64,000 bases of DNA, from the NCBI RefSeq assembly GCF_023159225.1, contig NC_063162.1:95498880-95562879 (forward strand), given 5' to 3'. Source of the stretch: Perognathus longimembris pacificus (lineage: Eukaryota > Chordata > Mammalia > Rodentia > Heteromyidae). Made by a program: the position numbers and the translations under genes. The notes under the pieces were generated by a model that was not told where the DNA came from, did not search any database, and saw only the letters and a program-made list of their open reading frames with translations. This document shows, piece by piece, positions 50,435 through 62,916 of the stretch (position 1 is its first letter; each line of letters opens with the position of its first letter).

Positions 50435-50672
50435 ATAGAGGTGGGGGGAGTCCTGCGATTTGAACTCAAGACCTGGGTACTGCGCTTGAGATGTTTTTCT
50501 AAAGGCTAGCTCCTAACACTTGAACTGCAGTGCCACTTTCAGCTTTTTCTGAGTACTTCTGAGGTAAGAGTCTCGTGGAATTTTCTGCCTGGGGTGGCTT
50601 TGAACTGCAACTCTCAGATCTCAGCCACTTGAGTAGTTAGGATTACAGATGTGAGCCTTCAATGCACAGCCC
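50435..50672 (-). mobile_element. 7SL/B1-like + Geo SINE, antisense
   Basis: GCGATTTGAACTCAAGACCT, CTGAGGTAAGAGTCTCGTGG, TTTGAACTGCAACTCTCAGA and AGTAGTTAGGATTACAGATG. Confidence 0.82.
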
Positions 50673-50816
50673 AACTTGCCACTTTTATGTGTACATGTGA
50701 AATAGCTAAAATTAAGATCTCTGAAATTGCATCATAGTATTTATATTTTGTGTGTTTTCCCATTAAGCACATTTTATTGTACACATATAATGTTTAATAT
50801 TACTACTACTATTATC

Positions 50817-50960
50817 CTTAAGAAGTTCTACAAAGGGGTTGCAATTTCATAAGTCTGATATGAGTATAATACTTCTTGGTCAATGTCACCTCTTCCTTGA
50901 TTTTCCCATGTTCCCCTCCTGTATCTAACCTCAACTTACATAGTTCATTTTTTATACAAT
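50817..50960 (-). mobile_element. L1 3'UTR fragment, antisense, diverged
   Basis: CAAAGGGGTTGCAATTTCAT, TTCTTGGTCAATGTCACCTC and CCCATGTTCCCCTCC. Confidence 0.6.
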
Positions 50961-51554
50961 GTACTTTGAATATAATGACTGAAATGACATACAATGTTCT
51001 ACCACATCTGACAGTACTAATTGAAACAGTTCTAACTGGAAAATAAGTGACATTCAAAGAAAATTTATGAAGAAGTGCACAATAGATTGAATAACCTTTG
51101 AAGATGCAGTCAGGATTGTAAATAGCTCAAGATAGCACAAGCAACAAGAAGGATAGTTCACAGACTGAGTTAGCGCCTAGACAGAGTGTCTTTTTCAGCC
51201 TTCCCTTGGCATGGAGCAAGAAATGAGAGCAGTCACCTAATTCTAGAAAAAAAGGAAATACAAAATGAGGAAAAGCATTAGCTATGATCTGAGAGTTACT
51301 TTCTGAAATTCTCTAAACAGAATGCAATTTAGTTTCCACAATGACACCGTATGGAACATATAGTACTTACCTGTGAATGAGAAATAAAAAGACCCAAAGA
51401 GATTAAAATATAATTTACAGAGCTAATAGCTAGTAGAGTTGGTATTCAGATACTGATAGGTCTAAATCTGATTTTCAAACTCTTTCTACTACAATATACA
51501 ACATGCAACATGAAATCCACTCAGAAGTTTTATCTTTAGTTATCATATCTTTTT

Positions 51555-51640
51555 AAAATTCATATTTTCAAGGTGATGTACAGCAGGGTTACAGTTTTAT
51601 ACATAAGACAGTGCATACATTTCTTATCTAACTGTTATAG
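51555..51640 (-). mobile_element. L1 3' end fragment, antisense
   Basis: TTCAAGGTGATGTACAGCAG, GGTTACAGTTTTATACATAA and TGCATACATTTCTTATC. Confidence 0.75.
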
Positions 51641-54600
51641 AGCTCATTCACATAAAATAATTTCCAAATGTTATATGATCATTTTACTGGTATTTATATT
51701 TTAGTATATTATATAAGCATTTTTGTTTTCTATGTGGCTTTGATTTGGAGTATACTTTTAGCATAATTATCCACAAATATCTTGTACTTACTATATGAAA
51801 AACTGTTCAGTGAAGTGGTTATTGAAGTGTATGAGAGAAACACTTCGTCATCAATCGCTGACTTATTTTCCAGCCTACCATGAAAGCTATACCTAGAGCA
51901 TATACATGGAATCTGGCTCGTACCAACCATTGAGAGATGTACCATCTCACACATTTTGGGTGCAAATGAAATGAACTAGTTCGTCCTTCAATGACTTCCT
52001 TACTGCCTTCAGTCAAAAGAGCATCTCAAAACTGAAATGCCTTTTAGAAAAGTTATGACTGCAAAGAAGTATTTATACAGAGATTTCATTACAAATGAAT
52101 GAAATATACTTAAAAGGATATCCATTTTACCTGAATGTAGCTTCCTGTTATTGAAGTTTAGTGTTTATTTTCTAGTCAATATATATTGATTAATAAGTAT
52201 AATTCTAAATCCTGTGGCTTCAGCAAACACATGGTCATAAGAGGGAATGTTGTTAATTAGTAAGTTAAGTTTAGATTTAGTTCAGTCATTAAATTTTATT
52301 ACAAAACTAAGTACAGTTCTGTACTTGGCCTGGTCTCAGTGTCTTCATATGCACAAAGAGATGACAGATTTTATTGATCTAAAATATTTGCTATGTTTAA
52401 ATAATCTTACACAAAACAGCCAGAAGTCAGTAAATGACATGATGAAGTAGGGAACTGGCAATCTCTTCTCCCAACAAGTATAAAGTTAGAGAAATTTATG
52501 AGAAGGAACAAAAAAAGAATTCTTTGCTCTGGAATTCAGCCAGGAGTCCCTGTACAACTAAAAAGTATTTATTCACAAAGTTTTTTAACTGAAGAATAAG
52601 TCTATGACAGTCTTACCAAAGATTCTTCCATGCATCCTTTCCCCTTTCCGGTTGTGTCAACATAGTATAGTAGTTCAACTGGAGAAGAACCAGTTTGCCG
52701 GCACCATATTGGCTCACTTGATTTGGCATATTGTCAGGTAAAGTGTTTATCTCAGTGGTAAGTACATAGGGAAGGATTGCAAATTCATGAAGCTAACTGT
52801 GCAAACCTATGTACTACAAGCTTTGGATCAGTGCAGTAGCCAAAGGTTTGACACAAATTTATGGGAACTCCTAGAGACACAAAGAATTTGATATCTCCAC
52901 ATGTACACATGTACTCTATAGTTAGGAGGAGTTATGTGAATGTACAAGGAACATGGTGTTCAAGTCATCCATTGATTCCTGAACTACACATGCCACAGGT
53001 AGAGGTGCATTAGAGATGGCAGAGGACCTTCCAGGAACTATTGAGTCACAAGTACATCCATCAGCGAAGATGGAACACTTGATGGCTGAAATCGTTGAGC
53101 ACAGATTCTTACATTTAATGAACCCTAAGTTGTGCAACACAGTAGCTGTCTTCAGATGACACATTTTAAAGCTGAGGAAAGCCAAACTGAACCAACATAA
53201 TATCACAAACATAATATCACAGACATTAGACATTAACGGAAAGATATGTACTAAAAGTCAAACTTCGATGGGGAGGGGAGGCAAGGTGATTAATTAAATA
53301 CTTTAGGGGCAAAGACAAAAGCTGGGCTTCTGGGCCAGATTTCAGCAATGCTGCATAACAAGTTTCGTCTTGGACTCCTAAATTGTAAAATGTATTGATA
53401 TTTATGTTGCATGATGTTCGTTTTGTTGGATGACTTCTCTCAATTCTTTCTGAAATAGTTGGTATGTACATAGAGTTAAATACAAGCACAGTTTCATAAA
53501 CATTGTTAGACATTAAATAATTTGATTCCATTTCTGATGTATTCAAAATAGTGGAGAGATTGGTTGTTGATGAACATCTAAAACAAAAACAATCCCAAAC
53601 TAAAAATTTGGCTCTATATTATGACACAGAACATCATAATCACTGATTTCATTTCAGTCCTGGGAAGACTCAGAGATCTACCACAGTCACTTTGCATAGA
53701 GATTTTGAGCAATTTTCCTATTGATTGAACATAAATAAGAAAATAATACATTCATCTCATGATGTGATTCCATTTACTTGTTGTGCTGGGGATCACCTTG
53801 TCAAACCTTTTAGTAGATGATATTTGTTAACTTTTACTAACCCTCTAACTTTCAGAATTGTTGAGGATTTAAAAATCTTACACTTATTGTTTTAGGTATG
53901 TCTTGCTCTAGAGTGGTAGATTAAGACTTCTATTATTGTCCTTTTATTTTAAATAATATACTAGTATCTTTCTTATGAAATGTTGAATCAATTCATTTGA
54001 AGTTTCATATATATATTCATATATATGTATATATATACCATAAGATTAAAAATGCATTTAATTGATACTACATAAACTTTCAGTATATATTAATAAATAC
54101 ATTGTGATTTTGATAAGTATACTGTTGGGTAAAATAGAATTAGTTATATTTTTATAATTAAGTTCTCTATCTAGATATATTTCATACTTGAATCTTTGAA
54201 GAAAAATATTTGCAGTTATAATCAAATTATACCGTGTGTTTATAGCAGTAGTAAATATCTTACATCAGCCAAATAATACAATTTTAAAATAGTTACCTGT
54301 GAGTAGCATTTAAGAAAATCTAATATGTATTATGTTTTTATAAAATAGATGGAAAACTTGAGATAGAAAACTTAAAGACTTTTGCACTTGTGAATAAGAA
54401 CTAAAATTTGTAACTTTGGGAAAACAACTTTCATTCATTTCAATACATTTTAAGGGAAATATAGTCACATAATTCAAAAGAAAAATCAAAATTAGTTTTC
54501 ATTGAAAACATCTATTCTACAATTTAGTAAAATAAGACACAATTAACTTCATTGGTAGAACTATAAAAACTTTGTGATTTAAATAATAGCCAAAAGGAAT

Positions 54601-55984
54601 TCCATTCTCATGTAAATTAGCAGGGTTTACCATGGCATTTTATGAAATTTTAACCCTTACCATTTATGATTTTTAGGTTTTAACTTGCCTTGATTATAAA
54701 AAATAATATTCAAAATCAAATCAGATTATTTCTCTGATGAATAAGTGTCTAGAAATGTAATAGATAAAAGGCATGCAAGCAAATATTGTTATGAAATGAA
54801 AGACTGTTAAGTAGTTAGCAACCAGTATAACAGTTGGCTATGTAGAACATTTTTAATATCTAGAAAACCATCTGTATGTTTGTTTTAAATTAATCCTGAT
54901 GTATTTTTTATTTTTACTCATAGGGCTCATGTAAGAATGAACAATATTTAGTTTCTACACATAAAAAATGTTCACAGTTAGGGAAACAGTACATTTAGTT
55001 TATACTTTAATATAAAATGTTAACAATTATCTACAATAAAAAATTTTATGAATAAAGTGCCTAAATGCTACTGAAAATTTTTATTTTGTACAAATTATGT
55101 TAGTATATTATAAAGATTATAATAATTATTTGCTTACTATTTGTTCCTAGATTTAAATCATTTGGTTCTGCATTACATTTGTATAAGTGAACTCTCAAAT
55201 CTTTTCCTCTGACCACAGTCATATAACTCACTTATTTTAATTGGGTTAGAAAGTACAAATTATAAAGAAAACTGTCCATTCAATAGGAGCAGATTAAGGT
55301 GATAACTAACACACATATGGCTTCTCTAGATGGTCATATCCATCTACTCTCTCCATATGGATTAAAAAAAAAACTTTCTAGCTTTATTCTTAATTATACA
55401 TCATATCCCCAAATGTGGTCAAACCTACTTAATACATGTAGAAGATAGAATAATAAAGTATGGATTCTGTCTTAATCACTCTATTCTATTAAATATTCAA
55501 AGTCTGTTATTAATGGCACTTTTATAATGGATGTCATTTTCTACCTTGAATGGAAACCTCATCTCCTTTCAGGTATTCACTGTAGAAGTTATATAATCTT
55601 TTCAATTAGGATTCTTATATCAGAAAGGAATTTTCTTTTGGCTACATGCCATGTCTTCATTGTATCTCCCCTAGTTCCTGAGACATAGTAAATGCTCAAC
55701 AATTACTTGGTGAGTGAATAAATATCACATGGTTGAAGGAAAGAAAGAATCTCAAAAGGGAGTAATTGAATGGTCATCAAGCAAGACTCTTTTGTTTAGT
55801 TCAAATAAGATGTTTTAGGTTTAGTGTGTAAACTTTGGCTACATGGAAATTTTACAATTGTCTGTGGTTCAAAACTTGGGTAATGATAAGCTGTGGTATA
55901 ATTGCATTGCACGATATAATTAAGGGACAGGGAGAGTTAATTACACTGAGCAGGAAAAATGATTTTAAAAATAGGAAGAGTTTT
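51641..55984. other. Repeat-poor intron with two unidentified antisense open frames
   Basis: Minus-strand frames at 52922-53233 (103 codons) and 53226-53546 (106 codons) abut each other. I recognise no family, and neither has L1 or SINE sequence. No gene is claimed. The remainder is AT-rich with a short (AT)n at about 54009-54038. Confidence 0.45.
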
Positions 55985-56072
55985 TACAAGTTGTATGGTT
56001 TAATTGTAATGTGAAAAAAATCATATAATACAAGTTGTATGGTTTAATTGTAATGTGAAAAAAATCATATAA
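55985..56072 (+). repeat. 44-bp tandem duplication
   Basis: 55985-56028 and 56029-56072 are identical by eye (TACAAGTTGTATGGTTTAAT at the start of each). Not within a recognised repeat. Confidence 0.95.
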
Positions 56073-58297
56073 TACTGTATTAGCTTCTTTGTTTATTAGA
56101 ATGGCTAGGAGCCACTAAGACCTGAGATATCTATGGATGCATTCTAACACAGACACACAGACACAAAGGCTTTGCTGACAGGAAGACTTTAGAAAGTCTT
56201 TTCAAACAAGCTAGAGATAATCTAGTTTATCTAAAACCCAAGGTTACCTTCAAGAGTAAGTGTACCCCTCACCAGTTCAGTTCATTGTAAGAAAATCAGA
56301 GTTTGGTAAATAAACGATTATTCTCTAGAAACACAACAGAAGTTGTTCATGACAATAAAATGAAGCCAAATAATTTTCTTTTGCAAATAAAATAAGAATA
56401 ATAGGGGTTTATCAGAAATCTGTCTGTAAATTGGTATTATTTTGAAGTGTAAATTCAGCATTGGTAAATAAGATAAACATACACATGGTCATAAATTAGA
56501 CAAGAATCAAGACATAAATGGCAGTGTGGTATCCAATCAGAAGAGACTAAATTTGCATGAAATGCCATAATTTCAATCATTTGTGGAATGAAGCAGAATT
56601 ATTCCACGTACTTAGAAAAAAAAACTATCTTTTTTTGTTATTTTCTCATTGCTAGATCCAAAAAACAAATTTTATATCTGTTGTCATATAATTGTTGGCC
56701 CAGGAACTGCAGATGTTATATAGACAAATTCTTTCACTTCTTTAGAACGATAGGAGTATAGTAAAACACCAGATCTAAAACCCAGTGAAGAGACTTGAGT
56801 AAGTGTTTGACTCTCTGAGTAATGTATTTGTTTATCTAGATCCCAACTACAAGTTTATTTTTACTCTTGCCTTTAAGGCTCTCCTTCAATTTATCTAATG
56901 GATATTAGGTGTGTGGTCAATGTATCTGATACAAACAATAGTCAAAATAAAAAAAATAGGTACTATCTTTAGTAAAGTTAACCCTGAGGGGTTTTTAAAT
57001 AATTTTCTGTAACAAAGATTTCGTTCTATATTAACAAAATGTTAAAACTTACTAGTTCCCTTTCACATATTTTTTTTCTTATAATGGGTACCTTAGGAGA
57101 AACAAAGTTTCAGTTAAGTAAGAAGAAGTTAAGAAATTCTAGGCAAACTGCCAGATCAGGAAAAGGATTTTTAAGTGGATGACCCATTTACAGATCCTCA
57201 GATCAGATACCATCAATTTTATATGTTCACAGGCCCAGTTCTGATAATAAAGTTTACTACTTTACAAAATGCAGGGTATTTCCTTTTTTGTGTAGACAGA
57301 CAGGAAGGGTCAAAAGATGAATATTAAATATAGCTACAATATGGAGTTTACTGTGCTAAGTGAATCTCTGTATGTTATCAATATTTTGTCTCATTTTATT
57401 TGTACAGTTTATTAAAATAGAGGAGAATATGCTTTCTCCTTCATTTGCAATCAAGGTAAAAAATATATTTCAATGTGTTTTTGTCTTTTGAAAAATTTCC
57501 TGAGCAAAGAAAAAGATGGACTACCAACCTTTATAAAATCATTGAATGTGTGCCTTGCTCAGGAGCCAAAGGGGGCTTTAAAAATATTATGAAAGATTAA
57601 CCCTAACAGTGCTAGATTGTTGTTAGCAAATCTGTGTCTCGGTAAGTCTTCACTATAGCTTAGGATGGACAAGTGTTTGGACTTCCATATCTGGGAATTA
57701 TGCCATCAATACCCACAGTTGATTCACATGTTTTTTTGGCATTTTCCCCTCATACCATCTGCATGTGTGGCATGGTGCCTGCCTGCATGTCGGTCAGACC
57801 TGTGCCAACATAATAGAATTTCTATAGATTGAACATAAAATGCTATGAGATACAGCATTTCAAAGAGGAAAACCTGTTTCATGGGCATCACGTTGGTTCA
57901 GCATATGGCCTTCCATGGATACCTGTAGAGAAAGGGGGAAAGAAGATGTGGAATTCATTGGTACTTCCAAAACACTGTAACAAAAAGAAGACTGTGTAAA
58001 TCTCTGTGAAAGGTGGGAAGGGAAAATACCTACAAACAATTTATGGCTTACCATATTTAAATATTAAGTACTAGGGATATTCTCCATGATAATGTTGCTT
58101 AGCAAGAGACCTTTGGGGATTTTCATTTGGTACATTAACCATATAAGCATCCCTTATAGTATATGCAAGGCAATTAAATGTTTCATGACAACAGGAAATA
58201 TGTTGTAAAGAAAGTTTCAGAGCTCAACTACTACTCATAACTTTTGAGGTCCAGTGAGTTCGATGCTTAGTTTTGCCAATGGTCAAGGAAAGAACAT

Positions 58298-58298
<1 letters not shown>
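56073..58298. other. Repeat-poor intron with an exon-like segment
   Basis: No repeat family recognised. A 48-bp stretch at 57408-57455 has plausible splice borders and is discussed in the findings; it is not called as an exon. Confidence 0.5.

Positions 58299-58353
<55 letters not shown>
58299..58353 (+). repeat. (TA)n microsatellite
   Basis: About 27 uninterrupted TA units. Confidence 0.97.
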
Positions 58354-58356
<3 letters not shown>

Positions 58357-58357
58357 C

Positions 58358-58475
58358 TCTTACCTGTTGTAAGGGCTCTTACATATGTTTCTAGTTGCTC
58401 AGGAGGGTAAGATCTCTGGATCATGGTTAGAAGCCAGTTGTGAGACTATTATCACCAATAAAACATCAAAAGATG
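58358..58475 (+). mobile_element. 7SL/B1-like SINE left half, degenerate
   Basis: GTTGCTCAGGAGGGTAAGAT, CATGGTTAGAAGCCAGTTGT and TATCACCAATAAAACATCAA. Confidence 0.65.
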
Positions 58476-59308
58476 AATTTTGTCTGTAGGAGTTTGCCAT
58501 TTTTACTTCAAATGGACATCTGGATTTTGTTGAGTCAGGACAATACCCTTCATGTGGGTGAATTTACATCTATTGGCTTGTGGGAGGATTGAAATTTTCT
58601 TAGTCGCTAATCACAATATTCTGCCAAAATATATATTCTGAATTACTATTGTTAGTCATAGTGTATTTTATTTGTGTGGTGCCCAGTAGGAGCTAAAAAG
58701 CATCCATTTGGAAATGCATGAGGCCTGCTCTGAAGTATATGCACTTAGAAATATTAGGAAGACTTACAGAAAAATCTGCAATGTGAATATTTAAAATCAC
58801 AGTGTTGGAAATGGAAGAATGCTATTTTGTCTTTAAAATTAGCAGTAACAAACCTGGGTGACAAACACATGCGCTATATAACAAGAACTGGTACTGAGAA
58901 TTTGCACGAATAAAGAGACAATGAGCCCAATTCCAAAGTGGAGCCTGTTATACAGTACTCTTCTTCAGGTGTTTGTGGATCATGTCTGTGTGTGCCTGTG
59001 CAGGTATGTGTGCATGTGTGTTCATATGCATGTGCGTGCACATATGTGTGCCTGCATGCTCATGTAAGTAGGAAACAAGGGTGCTAACTGAATCAATAAA
59101 AGTGACCTTTAAAAATCACATCTGCATCATGAGGAGGAAAATGATATAGGGACCACAGAAAATAGATAAACTGGTAAAGAATGATTTAAGGACCTGAAGT
59201 TATGAGTATATTGCATAAATATTTTGCACAGAATTTGATGGAAGTACTTTTACAGCAATGTTGTATAGCCTATACTACCTGGGCTGGTTTTTACACTTTT
59301 TCCCGTTA
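58476..59308. other. Intron with a TG/CATG-rich patch
   Basis: 58980-59065 is alternating purine-pyrimidine (GTGTGTGCC, GTGCATGTGTG, GTGCGTGCACATATGTG). Nothing else recognised. Confidence 0.6.
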
Positions 59309-59969
59309 TTATTTATTTATTTTTATATTTTTTTTTCTATTGTCAAACTGATGTATAGAGAGGTTACAGTTTCATATGTTAGGTATTGGATACATTTCTT
59401 ATACTGTTTGTTACCTTGTCCCTCATTCCCTTCTCCCCCCTCCCCCTTTCCCTCTCCTCCCATGAGATGTTCAGTTGGTTTACACCAAACAGTTTTGCAA
59501 GTATTGCTTCTGTAGTCGTTTGTCTTTTTATCCTGTGTCTTTTGATTCTGGTATTCTCTTTCATTTTCCTAGTTCTAATACCAGTATACACAGTTTCCAA
59601 TGTACTCAGATAAGACACAGTGCTAGTGCAGGTACAACCACAGGAAGGGGAAACAAAAGGATCATCAACAATAGAAGCTATGGTTTCACATGGCATGCTG
59701 AAAGTAATTACAACAGTGATATAACAGTCATTTCCATAACATGGAGTTCATTTCACTTAGCATCATCTTATATGTTCATAAGGGTATAGCTATTGGGCTC
59801 TTGTGATCCTCTGCTGTGACTTGCCTAAACCTGTACTAATTATTCCCTATGAGAGAGACCCTAGAGTCCATGTTTCTTTGGGTTTGGCTCACTTCACTTA
59901 GTATAATTTTTTCTAAGTCCTTCCTTTTCCTTACAAATGGAGCAATATCATTCTTTCTGATAGAGGCAC
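59309..59969 (-). mobile_element. 5'-truncated L1, antisense, young
   Basis: T-rich tail, ACTGATGTATAGAGAGGTTA, a C-rich tract at 59435-59462, the full 3'UTR, and the ORF2 C-terminus to GATAGAGGCA. Closely matches the L1 copies at 1582-2368 and 42739-43349. The duplication is unclear (CACTTTT on both sides). Confidence 0.9.
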
Positions 59970-60304
59970 TTTTAAGATATTTCAATGAGCTATCTTTTTC
60001 ATACTAACTATAAAATTAGCAAAGTTAAAAACATACACTTGAGAACTGCCCTCCCCAATCATATTTTTTTAATATCACAAGATATTCCCTTTAGAAATGT
60101 TTTTGTAAGAATCCCTAGGCTTGTCTTTGAGTGTCATTCACTTTTCTCTACTCAAGCACTTTCTATTTCTATATCTTCCTAAGAAAGGTCTGCTAGCATT
60201 TGCTTACTTATTCCATAACAGTCAAAAGGGTGTTAGAAGATAGCCCAAGCAAACTACACAAGTATACTTTTAAAAGACAATTTAAAATTGATAATTTTAA
60301 GTAC
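59970..60304. other. Intron without recognised repeat or gene
   Basis: About 330 bp between L1 and SINE, nothing identifiable. Confidence 0.55.
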
Positions 60305-60560
60305 AAGATGGGTGGCACAGATTGAGCACTGTTGTCAGTGTCTCAGGAAGCTGAGATCTGAGGGTTGCAGTTCAAAGGCTGCTTGGGCAGGAATGTCTAG
60401 GAGACTCTGACCTCCAACTAACCACCACCACCAAACAAACAAACAAAGAGCAACAACAAAAACAGAAATGGAGGTAATGGCTCAATTCTTAGGGTACACC
60501 TCTTGACTGAAAAGGCTAAAGGAGAACACAATTCCTGAGTTCAAGCCCCATTACCCATAC
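60305..60560 (+). mobile_element. 7SL/B1-like + Geo dimeric SINE with an expanded middle linker
   Basis: TCTCAGGAAGCTGAGATCTG, CTGACCTCCAACTAACCACC, (AAAC)n-like linker, then a Geo-type half ending CCTGAGTTCAAGCCCC. Confidence 0.8.
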
Positions 60561-60589
60561 AAAAATGAGAAAGAGAGAGAGAAGGATAC

Positions 60590-60916
60590 GATGAGGAGGA
60601 GGGGGGAGGGGGAGCTGAAGGAAGAGGAGAAGGAGGAAGGAGGAGGAAGAGGAGGAGGAAGAGGAGGAGGAGAGGAGGAGGAGGAGAAGGGGGAGGAGGA
60701 GGAGGAGGAGGAGGGGGAGGAGGAGGGGAGGAGGAAGAGGAGGAGGGGAGGAGGAGAGGAGGAGGGGGAGGAGGAGGAGGAGGGAGGAGGAGGAGGGGGA
60801 GGAGGAGGAGGGGGGGAGGAGGAGGGGGAGGAGGAGGAGGGGGAGGAGGAGGAGAGGGAGGAGGAGGAGGGGGAGGAGGAGGAGGGGAGGAGGAGGAGGG
60901 GGAGGAGAAGGAGGCT
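60590..60916 (+). repeat. (GGA)n/(GGAGGGGGA)n purine tract
   Basis: About 325 bp of almost pure G/A on the + strand following the SINE tail. All open frames here are low-complexity artefacts (poly-Pro/Ser/Leu or poly-Glu/Gly/Arg). Confidence 0.97.
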
Positions 60917-60936
60917 GGAAAAGTTCCAAAGAACAA

Positions 60937-60992
60937 GAGGAAGGAAGGAAGGAAGGGAGGAAGGGAGGGAGGAAGGGAGGAAGGAAGGAAGG
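60937..60992 (+). repeat. (GGAA)n microsatellite
   Basis: GGAA/GGGA units, 20 bp after the GGA tract. Confidence 0.93.
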
Positions 60993-61075
60993 ATTAAGCT
61001 GAGCATCAATGGCTCAAGTTTACAATTCTAGCTGCCCAGAATGTACAAGACAACACTAGGCCAGGCCAGCACTTC
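60993..61075 (+). mobile_element. Possible 7SL/B1-like SINE start, truncated
   Basis: GCTGAGCATCAATGGCTCAA then GTTTACAATTCTAGCTGCCC resembles the first 40 bp of the 7SL-type SINE. Confidence 0.5.
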
Positions 61076-62640
61076 CCCCACACCATTAACATGTTTTACG
61101 GGTAATTATAGTATCATAACAAATAACATTTATTAATCTACTTTATTTGACTGAGGGAAACCACATAGAAACTGTATACTAGAACACATATTGAACCACC
61201 TTGCAAAAAATTCAAAATGATTATAATTTTTTGTAGATTAGCTTCTTTCCTGTTTGTTGTAAAGGAAGTTATGTGTTGTTAATTTGTTCTTGTATACTAA
61301 TGCTGTGACTACTTCAGAACATTTCTGCACTTGAAAAAAAACAACTGTAAGCAATAGATGTTTTAAATTTAAGCAGACCTCAGGATTCACACATAGATGA
61401 ATGACACTCTTTGAGTCACGAGGAGAAAGTTAGTGGGAGATAAAGTCAACGAGTTCATTTCTAGAGGCCTCTTAGCAATAAACCTCCAGCCACTCTCCAT
61501 TCATCAATACTGAACTTTAATGAGTCCGGATAAGAAGCTAGTCAATGGATATCCATTTAGCTAGTGATAATCTGAACTCCAGCTGATTGTCCTAGCAGCT
61601 GTGTGAGTTCATTACCATTAGAAAGGCGTAGAGCCAAGCCAGCTGGTACCCAAACCAGCTACTCCACACACAGAGCATATCTATTTGTTGGTTTACACAT
61701 CCGAATTACACAGGCTCCATGAAAAGTTTGGAGTATAAAATAGAATCTGCATAAAGATTTAATTTAAAGGGCTTATCATTACTATGCCAAGCACAGCTAG
61801 TTTGTTTTGTTTCTGCTATGATATAGTATATTGTGGTTGTTTTCGGTTCTTCCATAAATGCAGCCGACATGCAAAATTTGCATTTAGATACCAAACATAA
61901 CTTCACATCATAATTTCTCAGTTAAGAAAACATCGTTTTGGTTGTGCTTGTTTTAGTGCTTACAACAGTGCATTTTCATTTTCTAAGGCAGATTTAATAG
62001 AAGGCAGTTTTAGAAACTTGCTAATAGCTGGTTTCGTTTCCATCTGTCCCCATCTCACTATCCCTACTGTCAATGTCGAGATCCGGCCTCAGTTGTCACT
62101 CCTTTGGACATTTGAAAAAAAAAAATCTAACTGGACTTGGCCCTCTAAAGTCTTTCCATCTTATTACTATTTGAGAATTGTCTTAAATCCCATTCCCATT
62201 GTCAAGTGCAGTTCCATGCTATATAGTTCCTCAATCCTTTGCACCAGAAACAATTGGAACATAGAAGCAAGTAGGATGGAGACTCCTGGCCCCAGCCAAA
62301 ACCATTTGAGTAAATCTAGGAGATAATTGTAACTATTTTCATCTTTGAAAACCACTTTCGTAATAATAATACATTGGATAAATAAGGATATGATTATTAG
62401 GACTCCAATCTTTGTCTCAATAGTGCTTCAACCAAAGTAAATCATCAAACATTTTTGTCTGGTTATAATTTAAATCATACTATAAATTGAAAATAATGTG
62501 TGCGTAAGATTATATAAGCATACAATGTTACATGAGAAAGAAAGGATCATGTTAAATTCACAATCTCTTCACTTTCACCAGAACAATGCAATAAACAATT
62601 CCCTGGAGATGGTAGATCCAAATACAGAATTTATTTATGT
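61076..62640. other. Intron without recognised repeat or gene
   Basis: Open frames at 62018-62326 (+) and 62167-62355 (-) are not recognised and lack exon borders. Confidence 0.5.
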
Positions 62641-62908
62641 GTTTGTTTGTTTGTTTGTTTTTTCCTTATTTATTGTCAAGGTGATGTACAGAGTGGTTAT
62701 AGTTTCATATGTTAGGCATTGGATACATTTCTTGTACTGTTTGTTATCTCCTCCCTCATTTAGTAGACAAATGGATCAGGAAAAGGTGGTATATATGCAC
62801 AATGGAATTTTATGCCTCTATCAGAAAGAATGACATTGCCCCATTCATAAGGAAATGGAAGGACTTGGAAAAAATTATACTAAGTGAAGTGAGCCATACC
62901 CAAAGAAA
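62641..62908 (-). mobile_element. Short L1 with 5' inversion (twin priming)
   Basis: Left part 62641-62762: (GTTT)n tail and antisense 3'UTR end (GTGATGTACAGAGTGGTTAT). Right part 62763-62908: sense ORF2 C-terminus encoding MEFYASIRKNDIAPF and LSEVSHTQRN. Flanking ACAGAATTT occurs at 62624-62632 and 62908-62916. This order and orientation is the standard twin-priming product. Confidence 0.88.
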
Positions 62909-62916
62909 CAGAATTT

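Noticed and set aside
60516..61031. Long open frames on both strands rich in Pro/Ser/Leu or Glu/Gly/Arg
   Set aside because: They translate the GGA/GGAA simple repeat in several frames; no exon borders or non-repetitive domain.
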